A DNA stretch of 64,000 nt from an uncultured Lachnospiraceae bacterium (GCA_910577015.1 CAJTKU010000002.1:310001-374000); one strand, 5' to 3'. Numbered from the stretch's first letter, positions 34,495-44,269 are shown. Translations and numbers: made by a program. The notes: generated by a model from the sequence alone, not told the origin.

Positions 34495-35607
34495 ATGGCT
34501 GAGAAAAAAATAATGCTTTATTGCAGTTCGCTGGTGAAGGGCGGAACAGAACGGGTGGTGGTGAATCTGGCCGGATATCTGGCAGCTCACGGTATGCAGG
34601 TTGTTCTGGTAACCCAATACTGCCATCAGGATGAGTATGAACTGCCGGGAGGCGTAAACAGGATACAGAGTGAGCTTACGGAAGAAGAAAAAACATCGAA
34701 GCGGGTGGGAAACTTTTTTGCCCGCCTTCGCAAATTGCGCGGCATTATAAAAGAGGAACGTCCGGGCTGTATCCTTTCTTTTATCGGTAAAAATAATTTT
34801 ATGGCCCTTCTGGCCTCCTTCTTCACGGGGATTCCGGTTGTGGTCTCGGTCCGGGGAGAGCCGGCGTGCGAGTATGCATCGGGAGCCATGCGCTTTCTGG
34901 CGAAGACGCTGTTTGTGAAGGCGTCCGGCATTATCTTACAGACAAACGAGGCAAAGGCTTTTTTCCCGCGGTATTTGCAGAAGAAGGCCGTTATACTGAA
35001 AAATCCCCTGAATCCCGATTTTATTCGGGAACCCTTTGCGGGAAAACGCAGCGGACAGATTGTTTCCGTGGGAAGGGTGGATGGCAACAAGAACCATGAA
35101 ATGCTTATAAGGGCGTTTGCACAGGTGGCGGAGGAATTTCCCGAAACTACCCTTGCCGTATACGGGGAAGGGGAGTGCAGGGAAAGCCTTAAGGAGCTGG
35201 CGGCACAGCTTGGATTGTCGCAAAGGATATCCCTGCCGGGAGCGGTATCGGATGTTCCTGACAGGATTATGCAAAGCAGCGTTTTTGTGCTTTGCTCCAA
35301 CAGCGAGGGTATGCCCAATGCCTTACTGGAAGCCATGTGCCTGGGGATTCCGTGTATTTCCACGGACTGTCCCTGCGGGGGCCCTGCTGAATTGATTTCT
35401 GACGGGGAAAACGGCTTTCTGATTCCGGTGGGAGATACAAAAGCGCTGGCGGACAGGCTCCGCCTGCTTTTGGCTGATGAAAAGAAAGCAGCCGGAATGG
35501 GAAAAAGGGCGGCAGCCCTTTTGGAAGATTATAAGCCGGAAACCGTAAACAGGCAATGGCAGGAATATCTGCTTTCAAGAGTTGGAGGAAGTGCATGTGT
35601 GGAATAG
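34495..35607 (+). CDS. GT4 family glycosyltransferase
   Basis: A 370-residue paralogue of the GT4 at 30703, with SLVKGGTERVVVNLAGYL at the N-terminus, VSVGRVDGNKNHEMLI near 190 and SNSEGMPNALLEAMCLG near 265, followed by the shared TDCPCGGPAELI. It is translationally linked to the next gene, whose start lies 13 bases before its stop. The sugar added is unknown, but similarity to 30703 suggests related donors at two steps of the repeat unit. Confidence 0.85.
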   Translation: MAEKKIMLYCSSLVKGGTERVVVNLAGYLAAHGMQVVLVTQYCHQDEYELPGGVNRIQSELTEEEKTSKRVGNFFARLRKLRGIIKEERPGCILSFIGKNNFMALLASFFTGIPVVVSVRGEPACEYASGAMRFLAKTLFVKASGIILQTNEAKAFFPRYLQKKAVILKNPLNPDFIREPFAGKRSGQIVSVGRVDGNKNHEMLIRAFAQVAEEFPETTLAVYGEGECRESLKELAAQLGLSQRISLPGAVSDVPDRIMQSSVFVLCSNSEGMPNALLEAMCLGIPCISTDCPCGGPAELISDGENGFLIPVGDTKALADRLRLLLADEKKAAGMGKRAAALLEDYKPETVNRQWQEYLLSRVGGSACVE

Positions 35608-37499
35608 CAGGCATATGTAATTTTGGCAGTAAGCCGGTAGAAAACATCCTTGCCATGAATCAGGTAATGCAGCGCCGGGGACCGGACGCGGGGGATTACT
35701 GGCTGGATGAAAATGACAAAGTGGTTCTGGGACACAGAAGGCTGTCTATTGTAGATTTGACAGAAACGGGGGCGCAGCCCATGGTTTCGCACAGCGGCCG
35801 GTTTGTGTTGGTTTACAACGGGGAAATCTACAATGCCCCGGACATCAGGAAGAAACTGGAAGAAGCGCATTTAAGAGCCGGCAGGAAACTGGTTTTGCGC
35901 GGGACATCCGACACGGAGGTGCTGTTGGAGGCGCTGGAAGGCCTGGGTGTAAAGGAAACCCTGCGGCGGGCAAAAGGCATGTTTGCTTTTGCTTTATACG
36001 ACAGGCAGGATAAGCGGTTAATCCTTGCCAGGGACAGGATGGGGGAAAAGCCCCTGTATTACGGAAAAGCAGGCGGCCGCTTTGTATTTGCCTCCGATAT
36101 CCATTCCATAAAAGCTCTGGAAGGGTTTCAAAATGAAATCAATACGGAGGTGTTTGGCCTGTACCTGAGGTATGGGTATATTCCGCAGCCGTATTCGGTT
36201 TACCGGGACATATGGCAGCTTCCGCCGGGCGGGCTTTTGACAGTCAGCGCCCCGTTTGCGGACTGGAGCGTGGACAGGTACTGGGATATTCGCAAGGAGG
36301 CGGAGTGCGGACAGGAAAACCTGTTTGACGGCAGTGAAGAGGAAGCCGCCGCACATCTGGAGAAGCTGCTGAAAGAAGCCATAGGGGGACAGATGCGGGC
36401 GGATGTGCCTTTAGGCGCATTTTTGTCCGGCGGCATTGACAGTACGCTGATTGTCAGCCTGATGCAGTCCATGAGTGAGCGCAAAATCCGTACCTTTACG
36501 GTTGGTTTCCATGAGGCGGGTTATAATGAAGCCAAATATGCAGGGGAAACAGCGCGGCATCTGGGTACGGAGCACACGGAGCTTTATGTGGAATTTAAGG
36601 ATGTGATGGAGGTGCTGCCGCATCTGCCTGAGGCCTATGCGGAGCCGTTTGCGGACAGCTCCCAGATTCCCACCATGCTTGTCAGCAAACTCACAAAAGA
36701 GCATGTGACGGTTTCCCTGAGCGGGGACGCCGGGGACGAGTTGTTTTGCGGATATAATACTTATAAAGATATGGAGCAGGGCCTTTCCGTTGTCAGGGGA
36801 AAGGCAGGTTTCCTGCCGCAGGGAGTGCGCCGCGGCATAGGAAATGTCTGCGGTATTCTGGGCAATGCCCACACGCCGTTGTTATATAAGGTATCGGAGT
36901 GTTTCAGGGTAGATTCGCCGGAGTCTTTTTACCGGGCCATGGGAAGGACGGACTGCCGTATCCCATATATCCCGAAAGACAGGAGGGCGCTTGCATGCAG
37001 CAACGATTTGTATCAGGACGGTTATCTTAAGGATGGCAGGCACAACCTGATGCTGATGGATATGCTGCAGTACCTGCCGGATGATATTTTAGTCAAGGTG
37101 GACAGGGCAGGCATGTTTTATTCCCTGGAAAACAGGATTCCCCTTTTGGACAGGGATGTGGTAGAATTTGCATGGAGGCTTCCCCTTTCTTATAAGTTTG
37201 AGGACGGCATTACCAAGAAGCCGCTGCGCAGTATCCTTTACCGTTATGTACCGAGGGAGATGATGGAAAGACCCAAAAAAGGATTTTCGATTCCCCTTGC
37301 AGAGTGGCTTGCCCAAGGAGAGATGCATGAATGGGCAATGAGTATCATGTCGGACGCAAGGCCTGCTGTAAAGGAGCTGCTGAATATAAAATATGTGGAC
37401 AGTTTATGGAAGGATTTTCTGACAAAGAAAAAGTGGAATCCGGTGCTGTGGTACGTGCTGGCGCTGGAACAGTGGCTTCTGTATTACCATATTTGCTAG
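35595..37499 (+). CDS. Asparagine synthetase-like glutamine amidotransferase (2)
   Basis: 634 residues with the same architecture as the protein at 32599. The start is ATG 35595: it places Cys2 (MCGIAGI) correctly and follows GGAGGAA, whereas an upstream in-frame start would bury the nucleophile. RRGPDAGDYW, VYNGEIYN and the synthetase-domain LSGGIDSTLIVS and SLSGDAGDELFCGY are all intact. Two amidotransferases within 5 kb suggest two amidated positions or sugars. Free asparagine synthesis cannot be excluded. Confidence 0.88.
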   Translation: MCGIAGICNFGSKPVENILAMNQVMQRRGPDAGDYWLDENDKVVLGHRRLSIVDLTETGAQPMVSHSGRFVLVYNGEIYNAPDIRKKLEEAHLRAGRKLVLRGTSDTEVLLEALEGLGVKETLRRAKGMFAFALYDRQDKRLILARDRMGEKPLYYGKAGGRFVFASDIHSIKALEGFQNEINTEVFGLYLRYGYIPQPYSVYRDIWQLPPGGLLTVSAPFADWSVDRYWDIRKEAECGQENLFDGSEEEAAAHLEKLLKEAIGGQMRADVPLGAFLSGGIDSTLIVSLMQSMSERKIRTFTVGFHEAGYNEAKYAGETARHLGTEHTELYVEFKDVMEVLPHLPEAYAEPFADSSQIPTMLVSKLTKEHVTVSLSGDAGDELFCGYNTYKDMEQGLSVVRGKAGFLPQGVRRGIGNVCGILGNAHTPLLYKVSECFRVDSPESFYRAMGRTDCRIPYIPKDRRALACSNDLYQDGYLKDGRHNLMLMDMLQYLPDDILVKVDRAGMFYSLENRIPLLDRDVVEFAWRLPLSYKFEDGITKKPLRSILYRYVPREMMERPKKGFSIPLAEWLAQGEMHEWAMSIMSDARPAVKELLNIKYVDSLWKDFLTKKKWNPVLWYVLALEQWLLYYHIC

Positions 37500-37548
37500 A
37501 TGGGACGTACTCGTCATGCGCAGAAGGCGGCGCGGAAATGAGGAAAAA

Positions 37549-38676
37549 ATGAAGTATGACAAGATTATAATAGGCGCGGGCCTGTATGGCCTGTATGCCG
37601 CGCTCTTTTGCGGGAGCAGGGGGCAAAGCGTACTGGTGCTGGAATGTGACGACGGCTGCTTCGGGCGCGCCACCTATATCAATCAGGCAAGGGTTCATCA
37701 GGGATACCACTATCCCCGTTCCTTGTCTACCGCCATGAAGTCGGCGGGCTATTTTGAGCGTTTTAACAGGGATTACGGTTTCTGCATCAATAAGGAGTTT
37801 AAAAAGGTGTATGCCACGTCGGCGGACTATTCCTGGTCAAGCGGGGAGCAGTTCAAAAAGTTTTGCAATGCGGCGGGTATTCCCTGTGAAGAGCTTTGCC
37901 CGGAGCATTTTTTCAAGGACAGGATGTGCGACGGCGCCTTCCTCACACGGGAATATACCTACGACGCCATGGTATTAAAAAAATATTTTCTGGATAAACT
38001 GGCGGCGCTGAAAAATGTGCAAATTCTTTATCAGGCAAGGGTACGTCATATAGAAAAGCAGACGGATGTGTATGAGCTGGAACTGATTGGCGGGGAGCAG
38101 TTTTGCACAGGGTTTTTGCTCAATGCAACCTATGCTTCCACAAATCTGATTCTTCAAATGCTCGGATATGAAATGTTTAAAATTAAGTATGAGCTTTGTG
38201 AAATTATTTTGTGCGAGGTAAATGATAATTTGCGGGAATACGGCTTTACCGTGATGGACGGCCCGTTTTTCTCCATTATGCCTTTTGGAAAGACAGGCCT
38301 GCATTCACTGACGTCAGTAACTTTTACGCCGCATACGACCAGCTATGACGCAACGCCCGTCTTTGCGTGCCAGAAAGAAAGGGAGGCTTTGTGCAGCCCG
38401 GGCTTTCTCGGAAACTGCAATGACTGTAAAGCAAGGCCTGCAACGGCATTTCCTTATATGGCAAATCTGGCACGGAAATATCTGAAAGAGGAATATGCTT
38501 TTTCTTATAAAGATTCCCTTTTTTCCATGAAGCCGATATTAATGAGTTCGGAAATAGATGATTCCCGGCCGACGGTAATCAGGACTTATTCACAGAACCC
38601 GACCTTTGTGGGGGTGCTTTCCGGAAAGATAAACACGGTTTACGATTTAGACGAGGTGTTGAGCGATGGAGAATAA
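37549..38676 (+). CDS. FAD-dependent oxidoreductase
   Basis: About 375 residues beginning with the dinucleotide-binding motif IIIGAGLYGLYAALF and ending with a second FAD-contact segment, FVGVLSGKINTVYDLDEV. ARVHQGYHYPRS near residue 45 resembles the substrate-side loop of DAO-type oxidoreductases found in glycan clusters. ATG 37549 follows GAGG; ATG 37516 would add a basic leader with no ribosome site. It is probably a sugar or nucleotide-sugar oxidase; an unusual UDP-galactopyranose-mutase-like role is possible but not supported by specific motifs. The end overlaps the next start by 11 bases. Confidence 0.75.
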   Translation: MKYDKIIIGAGLYGLYAALFCGSRGQSVLVLECDDGCFGRATYINQARVHQGYHYPRSLSTAMKSAGYFERFNRDYGFCINKEFKKVYATSADYSWSSGEQFKKFCNAAGIPCEELCPEHFFKDRMCDGAFLTREYTYDAMVLKKYFLDKLAALKNVQILYQARVRHIEKQTDVYELELIGGEQFCTGFLLNATYASTNLILQMLGYEMFKIKYELCEIILCEVNDNLREYGFTVMDGPFFSIMPFGKTGLHSLTSVTFTPHTTSYDATPVFACQKEREALCSPGFLGNCNDCKARPATAFPYMANLARKYLKEEYAFSYKDSLFSMKPILMSSEIDDSRPTVIRTYSQNPTFVGVLSGKINTVYDLDEVLSDGE

Positions 38677-39607
38677 AGAACAGAATTTTGTATCTGCCGT
38701 AATTTACGTGCGCAATGCGGAAAACCGGATTGCGGGTTTTCTGGAAACCGTGATGGAAGCGCTGGAGAATCATTTTGAAAAATCGGAAATCATCTGTGTG
38801 AATGACCATTCCGAGGATGGGAGTGCGTCCGTCATCAGGCAGGTGAGCGGGAAGGCAAAAAATACCACGGTGACAATCCTGAACATGAGTTATTTTCACG
38901 GGCTGGAGATAGCGATGAATGCGGGTATGGATTTGGCAATCGGGGACTTTGTGCTGGAGTTTGATTCAGCCACGCAGGATTTCGGGCAGGAGGAAATCAT
39001 GCGCGTATACAGAAAATCCCTTGAAGGATACGATATTGTCAGCGCTTCGCCGGATAAAAGGCAGAAGTTTTCTTCCGGGCTTTTTTATTATGTGTTTGAT
39101 AAGTTTTCTGATTTTCCCTATAAGTTTTATACGGAGCGTTTCCGTATTTTGAGCCGCCGAGTGATTAACCGAATCAGCAGCATGAATAAGTCGGTTCCCT
39201 ACAGAAAGGCAGTGTATGCCAATTGCGGTCTGAAGACGGCTAATATCCGCTATGCGGTGTGCGATGGTTACGGGAAGCCGGATAAGGACAGAAAGGAAAA
39301 GCGTTACAGAAGCGGGCTTGCCATGGACACGCTCATTCTTTTTACGGAATTCGGCTATCGTCTTTCCATGTCCATGACGGCCATTATGATGATGGTAACG
39401 GTTTTTATGGCGGTATATGCGCTGGTGATTTATATTCTGAGCAAGCCTGTGGAAGGCTGGACAACCACCATTTTGTTTTTATCCTTTGCCTTTTTCGGAC
39501 TGTTCGGCATTTTAACCGTAATTGTCAAGTATTTGCAGATACTGGTGAATCTGGTATTTAAGCGGAAACGGTACAGCTTTGAGAGTATAGAGAAGCTTAC
39601 CAAATAG
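38666..39607 (+). CDS. GT2 family glycosyltransferase with C-terminal membrane segments
   Basis: 313 residues: an N-terminal GT-A domain (FVSAVIYVRNAENRIAGFLE, VNDHSEDGS near residue 47, EFDSAT near 95 in place of the usual DxD) and two hydrophobic segments after residue 230. The layout is that of DPM1/GtrB-like enzymes, which often charge undecaprenyl phosphate with a sugar for GT-C enzymes. GT-C-like membrane proteins elsewhere in the locus would be possible users. Sugar unknown. Confidence 0.78.
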   Translation: MENKEQNFVSAVIYVRNAENRIAGFLETVMEALENHFEKSEIICVNDHSEDGSASVIRQVSGKAKNTTVTILNMSYFHGLEIAMNAGMDLAIGDFVLEFDSATQDFGQEEIMRVYRKSLEGYDIVSASPDKRQKFSSGLFYYVFDKFSDFPYKFYTERFRILSRRVINRISSMNKSVPYRKAVYANCGLKTANIRYAVCDGYGKPDKDRKEKRYRSGLAMDTLILFTEFGYRLSMSMTAIMMMVTVFMAVYALVIYILSKPVEGWTTTILFLSFAFFGLFGILTVIVKYLQILVNLVFKRKRYSFESIEKLTK

Positions 39608-39637
39608 TGATGTGCCGAAAGGCGGAAGGTGAGGCCA

Positions 39638-40567
39638 ATGAAAGTATTAGTCGGATGTACCGGGTTTGTGGGCAGCAATATTTTTGCGGCGGGTGGAATT
39701 GACAGGGGATTTTGCTCAAAGGATATCGGGGAAGCTTACGGACTAAAGCCAGAGCTTTTGGTTTATGCGGGACTGCGCGCTGAGAAATACCTTGCAAACA
39801 GGGAGCCTGAGAAGGATATGGAACTGATTTTACAGGCGGAAGAAAATATTAGGAAGATTGCGCCGAAAAAATTGGTTCTGATATCGACAATCGATGTTTT
39901 CAAAGAACCGGCGGGGGTGGATGAAACATCCCCGGTCATTTGCGACGGTCTAGGGGCTTACGGCTTAAACCGTTACCGGCTGGAATGCTTTGTCAGGGAA
40001 AAATATCCCGACGCCCTGATTATCCGGCTTCCGGGATTGTTTGGGCAAAACATCAGGAAAAATTTTATTTACGATTTAATTCACGTTATTCCTTTCATGT
40101 TGAAGGAAGACAAGTTTTTGGAACTGGCTGAGAGGGATTTGTCGCTGAAGGAGTATTATGACAGGCAGTCCAACGGTTTTTACCGGTGCAGGGAGCTTTT
40201 ACCGGATGAGAAGAAGAATTTGAAAGAAAAGTTTAAATCCCTTGGATTTACGGCAGTACAGTTTACGGACAGCAGAAGCGTATATCAGTTTTACCCGCTG
40301 GCAAGGCTTTGGGCAGATATCCAAAAGGCGATGGCTCAGGGGATTTCGCTCTGGCATCCGGCGACAGAACCTGTTTCGGCTGCGGAGGTATACAGAAGGG
40401 TCACAGGAAACTTTTTTGAGAACGAGCTTGCAGGAACCCCGTCTTTTTATGATTACAGGACGGTTTATGCAGAATTGTTTGGCGGAAGAAACGGGTATCT
40501 TTGCGCTAAGGAACAGATACTGGAGGAAATTGCGGCATTTGTACGGAAACAAGAGGTATCAAAATGA
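39638..40567 (+). CDS. SDR-like NAD-dependent epimerase/dehydratase with altered active site
   Basis: About 309 residues with a Rossmann loop VLVGCTGFVGSN and LISTIDVF near residue 85, corresponding to the catalytic Ser/Thr strand. The active-site Tyr is present but the YxxxK lysine is replaced: YGLNR near residue 111. It overlaps the TIM-barrel isomerase by ATGA, suggesting the two act on the same small sugar. RmlD-like reductase activity is conceivable, as no RmlD is visible, but the missing Lys argues for another role. ATG 39638 follows GGTGAGG. Confidence 0.7.
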   Translation: MKVLVGCTGFVGSNIFAAGGIDRGFCSKDIGEAYGLKPELLVYAGLRAEKYLANREPEKDMELILQAEENIRKIAPKKLVLISTIDVFKEPAGVDETSPVICDGLGAYGLNRYRLECFVREKYPDALIIRLPGLFGQNIRKNFIYDLIHVIPFMLKEDKFLELAERDLSLKEYYDRQSNGFYRCRELLPDEKKNLKEKFKSLGFTAVQFTDSRSVYQFYPLARLWADIQKAMAQGISLWHPATEPVSAAEVYRRVTGNFFENELAGTPSFYDYRTVYAELFGGRNGYLCAKEQILEEIAAFVRKQEVSK

Positions 40568-41352
40568 AATTATCCATTTCAAATATTGCGTGGACGCCTG
40601 AACTGGATACGGAAATTTACCGCATAATGGCAAGAATCGGGTTTGGCGGTCTTGAAATTGCGCCGACCAGGATATTTCCCGAAAATCCCTACGGGGATTT
40701 AAACAGGGCGCGTCAATGGAAAAAAGATATGAAGGAACGGTATGGGTTTCAGGTTCCTTCCATGCAGTCCATCTGGTTCGGCAGACAGGAAAAGCTGTTC
40801 GGAACTGTGGAAGAGAGGGAATCCTTATTACAGTATACCTTCCGCGCCATAGAATTTGCAGAAGCAATAGGATGCGGCAATTTGGTTTTCGGGTGTCCGA
40901 AGAACCGGAACCTGCCAGAGAAAGCGGATGAAAAAGATGCGCTGTCGTTTTGGGAGCAGATTGGCAGGTATGCGGCAAAAAGGGGAACCGCCATTGCTAT
41001 GGAAGCCAATCCGCCTATCTACGGAACCAATTTTATAAACGGCACAAAGGAGGCGCTTGCGCTTGTGGAAAGAGTGGACTCTCCGGGATTTTTGCTGAAT
41101 CTGGATGTGGGAACCATGATTGAAAATAAAGAGGAAGTTTCTTTGCTCACAGGGAAAGTGTCTTTCATTAACCACGTGCATATCAGCGAGCCGGGACTTT
41201 GCCCGATAAAGAAACGCGGGCTTCACAGCGAACTGGCCGACTGCCTGAAAAGGGAGGGCTACGGCGGGTTTGTGTCCGTGGAGATGGGAAAGGGTGCGGA
41301 TACAGAGGCGCTGGAGAAAACGATGCGGTATGTGAAGGAGATATTCGGATGA
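40564..41352 (+). CDS. Sugar phosphate isomerase/epimerase (xylose isomerase-like TIM barrel)
   Basis: A 262-residue AP-endonuclease-2-type TIM barrel. ISNIAWTPELD at the N-terminus, FGGLEIAPTR near residue 20, an AMEANPP metal-ligand segment near 142, LDVGTM near 180, HVHISEPG near 201 and VSVEMG near 238 match the metal-binding positions of sugar isomerases/epimerases. Start and stop both overlap neighbours by ATGA, so the SDR, isomerase and GT2 genes are translated as a unit. The substrate is unknown. Confidence 0.78.
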   Translation: MKLSISNIAWTPELDTEIYRIMARIGFGGLEIAPTRIFPENPYGDLNRARQWKKDMKERYGFQVPSMQSIWFGRQEKLFGTVEERESLLQYTFRAIEFAEAIGCGNLVFGCPKNRNLPEKADEKDALSFWEQIGRYAAKRGTAIAMEANPPIYGTNFINGTKEALALVERVDSPGFLLNLDVGTMIENKEEVSLLTGKVSFINHVHISEPGLCPIKKRGLHSELADCLKREGYGGFVSVEMGKGADTEALEKTMRYVKEIFG

Positions 41353-42146
41353 GATATGAAAGGCAGGAAGGGGTTCCCCGGTTTGATTGTACGGAATATG
41401 CCCCCAGGTCCAAAGAATATGTGGTGCTGATTCCCATTATCAACGAGGGAAAGCGGATATGGAAAGAGCTGCGCCGGGCAAAGAAAAACCGGGTGCATGA
41501 GGTGGCGGACATCGTTATCTGTGACGGCGGTTCCACGGATGGCTGTACTAAGGAAGATATCCTGAAAAGTTTAGCAGTCAACACGCTTTTGGTAAAGAGG
41601 GATACCGGCAGGCAGGGAGCGCAGCTCCGCATGGGCATCTGGTGGGCGCTTGAACGGGGATACAAGGGGATTATCACCATTGACGGTAACAATAAGGACA
41701 GTATAGAGGATGTTCCGCGGTTTATCAAGAAATTGCAGGAGGGCTATGCGCTTGTGCAGGGTTCCCGGTTTGTTAAAGGCGGCAGGGCAGTCAACACGCC
41801 GCCCATCCGCCTGCTTTCGGTAAGGCTCATACATGCGCCCGTCATTTCCCTGACAGCGGGGAAGCGGTTTACGGACACCACCAACGCATACAGGGGATAT
41901 TCGGCAGAGTATTTACGGGACGAAAGGGTGAAGCCGCTTCGGGATATTTTTATGACATATGAGCTTCTGGCATATCTTTCGGTTCGTGCCACACAGCTTG
42001 GATATAAGGCATGCGAGATACCGGTTACAAGGGCGTATCCCCAAAAGGGAAAAACGCCCACGAAAATCAGCTTTTTAAAAGGAAACAGCGAACTGTTAAA
42101 GATATTATTTCTGAACCTGGCAGGGGTATACAAGCCAAAGCAATAG
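41349..42146 (+). CDS. GT2 family glycosyltransferase
   Basis: About 265 residues with a GT-A fold: YVVLIPIINEGKRI, VICDGGSTDG near residue 58, TGRQGAQLRMG near 86 and IDGNNKDS near 109 at the DxD position. ATG 41349 overlaps the upstream stop; an upstream in-frame start at 41199 lies inside the isomerase gene and is rejected. No C-terminal membrane segments are visible. It resembles DPM-type synthases, so a polyprenyl-phosphate sugar product is possible. Confidence 0.8.
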   Translation: MRYERQEGVPRFDCTEYAPRSKEYVVLIPIINEGKRIWKELRRAKKNRVHEVADIVICDGGSTDGCTKEDILKSLAVNTLLVKRDTGRQGAQLRMGIWWALERGYKGIITIDGNNKDSIEDVPRFIKKLQEGYALVQGSRFVKGGRAVNTPPIRLLSVRLIHAPVISLTAGKRFTDTTNAYRGYSAEYLRDERVKPLRDIFMTYELLAYLSVRATQLGYKACEIPVTRAYPQKGKTPTKISFLKGNSELLKILFLNLAGVYKPKQ

Positions 42147-42164
42147 ATTGGCGGGGGGAGAAAA

Positions 42165-43214
42165 GTGACGGAAAAGTATAAAAAGAAAGATATTGTTTAT
42201 TTAGAAGTCTTGAGAATTGCTGCAATTATCGGCGTTCTTTTTAATCATACCAATAGAAGCGGTTTTTTTCTTTTTGCGGAAACTGCCAACAAGGCGGATT
42301 ATGTGGTTTCACTGGTTCTTTCCGTCTTGTGCAAAATGTCGGTCCCCTTATTTTTTATGATATCGGGTTTTTTGCTTTTGGGAAAAAAAGAAACTTTTTC
42401 TGAAGTGATGAAGAAAAGGGTGGTGCGATATGGGCTGGTGATAGTACTGGCTGTTTTGCTTACCTATACCTTAACTGCACTGTACCGGAAAGAAAGTTTC
42501 AGCGTGAGGGAGCTGGTAAAGACTGTTTACCGCGGAGATATCGGTACATACTGGTTTTTGTATGCCTATCTGGGGCTCATGCTTATGCTTCCGTTTCTCA
42601 GGGGAATAGCAGGCATCCTTTCCAAAACAACAATGTATTATCTGGTGCTTTTAAGAATCCTGTGCAAGGGGATTTTGCCGGCTGCCATATTTGTCCTGCT
42701 GGGATATGATATGAGTCCGGCGCTGTATATTCTGCTGTTGGAGGATTCCCTTTTCTATTTTCTGACAGGGTATTACTTTGGAACGGCAGATAACCCGTTG
42801 AACCCGGGCAAAGTCCGCGCCGCCTGCTGGTGCCTAAGCGGCGTCAGCGTGGCAGTCAGTTGTTTTATGACATATTACGAGTATAGGGTGACGGGCAATT
42901 ATACGGAAAACTTTCTCGATAATTTCCTGCCTGTCGTCTGCATAACCTTATTCTGTACGATGAGACATTGCTTTGGGCGTATTAAGATTCCTGACAGGAT
43001 AAAAAAAGTTATCCTGTTTCTCGGGGATAAAACATTTGGCATCTATTTGCTGGAGCCGGTTTTCAGGCTGTACTTCAGTGGATTATGGAAGCAGCTCACA
43101 GACAATTTATCGCCCCTGTCTGCCAGTTTGGTTTGGTGTCTTCTGCTTTTTGGGGTTGGAGTTCTGGTGGTGTGGCTCTTAAAATGTATACCTGTTGTGA
43201 GGAAGTTGATTTAG
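42165..43214 (+). CDS. Acyltransferase 3 family membrane protein
   Basis: 349 residues, about ten hydrophobic segments. YLEVLRIAAIIGVLFNHTNR near residue 13 carries the Arg and His of the acyltransferase-3 family and SVPLFFMISGFLL near 64 is the usual second motif. It probably O-acylates the glycan. Its stop overlaps the stop of the minus-strand SGNH gene by four bases (43211-43214), a tail-to-tail arrangement with no room for a terminator. Confidence 0.82.
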   Translation: MTEKYKKKDIVYLEVLRIAAIIGVLFNHTNRSGFFLFAETANKADYVVSLVLSVLCKMSVPLFFMISGFLLLGKKETFSEVMKKRVVRYGLVIVLAVLLTYTLTALYRKESFSVRELVKTVYRGDIGTYWFLYAYLGLMLMLPFLRGIAGILSKTTMYYLVLLRILCKGILPAAIFVLLGYDMSPALYILLLEDSLFYFLTGYYFGTADNPLNPGKVRAACWCLSGVSVAVSCFMTYYEYRVTGNYTENFLDNFLPVVCITLFCTMRHCFGRIKIPDRIKKVILFLGDKTFGIYLLEPVFRLYFSGLWKQLTDNLSPLSASLVWCLLLFGVGVLVVWLLKCIPVVRKLI

Positions 43215-44245
43215 GGTATGTATGTTGTAAACGTGCAGTTTTGGGTCCATGCGTACATTTCTTCCAGAACGGCGAGATAATTTTCTTCTGTGAGCCTGCC
43301 CGTGCCGTCGGCAAAGCAGTCAGTCATATAGTCATTCATCTCGTGCCTGTAATGGGTATAATCGCTGTAATTGTTTAAGTCCGTGATATAATCAAAGCGG
43401 TTCTGAAAATAGTATATTTCCACATTGGGATAGGCAAGAAGGGTTTCTATTACCTGCTTTTCCGCCGCAAGTTCGGCGGCAAGGCTTCCGTCCGCGCAGC
43501 GGTCATACCAGTAAAGGACGCTGTAGGGCGGGAAAAAAATGACAAACCGTGTATCCGGCATCTTTTCTATATGGGGCAGGATATATGTTTCCAGATTTGC
43601 GGTGACATTTTCCGCAAAAGCATCTGCCGGAAGTTCCTCTGAAAAGACGCTAGGCGCATGGTAAGTTTCGGCGACAACCTCTGCGCCGTAATACATATAG
43701 CGCCATGAACAGTATGCTTCATTTGGCGGAGTGCCTTCCCGTTCAATCTGGGGGCGCAGTATGTAATCCAGTATCACTTCTTTGTTTAACAGGTAGGGAA
43801 AATCGTCAAGGGGAGTGTCATTGTAGAGATACGCAGGCACTTCATAGGCTGTTATGCCGGGATTGGCTTTATAATTGTAGATATCAATATTTAATATAAC
43901 TGTGTGGATTTCATTGGGACTTTTCTCCGCAAGGGTCAAAATGGTATCGATGTCCTTGGGATAAGCGCCGTCGTATGAAAGCTTTGCAGCGTTTAACCCG
44001 AGTTTTTCCGCAAACAGCGCGGTATCAAAGTTGACAGTCATGGACGAGCCGGTAATGATGCTGTCATATGTAAAATGTGCGGCAATGCCGGGGTTCTGAC
44101 TGATTTTGTTGTCAATGAGGTAGTACAGGCCGTCTAACGGCTTATGGTATTGGAAAAACGGGTCTGCCATAACGACCGTTGCGGCTGCGGCAAATAAAGC
44201 GAGTGCGGAAAGTATGGCAAAAAGGATACAGTGCTTTTTCGTCAT
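43211..44245 (-). CDS. SGNH-like hydrolase paired with MBOAT (DltD/AlgX-like role)
   Basis: 344 residues with an N-terminal membrane anchor or signal (ILFAILSALALFAAAATVV) and an outer domain. The nucleophile motif is GSSMTVN (near residue 67) and a catalytic D-x-x-H occurs as SDYTHYRHE near residue 305. In the usual MBOAT-SGNH pairs the membrane protein passes an acyl group across and the SGNH protein handles it outside the cell. AAGGAG precedes the ATG. The gene is intact, but the upstream MBOAT has lost its 5' end and its promoter, so expression is doubtful. Confidence 0.75.
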   Translation of the reverse strand: MTKKHCILFAILSALALFAAAATVVMADPFFQYHKPLDGLYYLIDNKISQNPGIAAHFTYDSIITGSSMTVNFDTALFAEKLGLNAAKLSYDGAYPKDIDTILTLAEKSPNEIHTVILNIDIYNYKANPGITAYEVPAYLYNDTPLDDFPYLLNKEVILDYILRPQIEREGTPPNEAYCSWRYMYYGAEVVAETYHAPSVFSEELPADAFAENVTANLETYILPHIEKMPDTRFVIFFPPYSVLYWYDRCADGSLAAELAAEKQVIETLLAYPNVEIYYFQNRFDYITDLNNYSDYTHYRHEMNDYMTDCFADGTGRLTEENYLAVLEEMYAWTQNCTFTTYIP

Positions 44246-44269
44246 AGGGGACTCCTTTCATAAATGCGA

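Noticed and set aside
41199..41348. Upstream extension of the GT2 gene at 41349
   Set aside because: The extra 50 codons lie inside the isomerase gene; ATG 41349 overlaps its stop in the ATGA pattern common in this operon.
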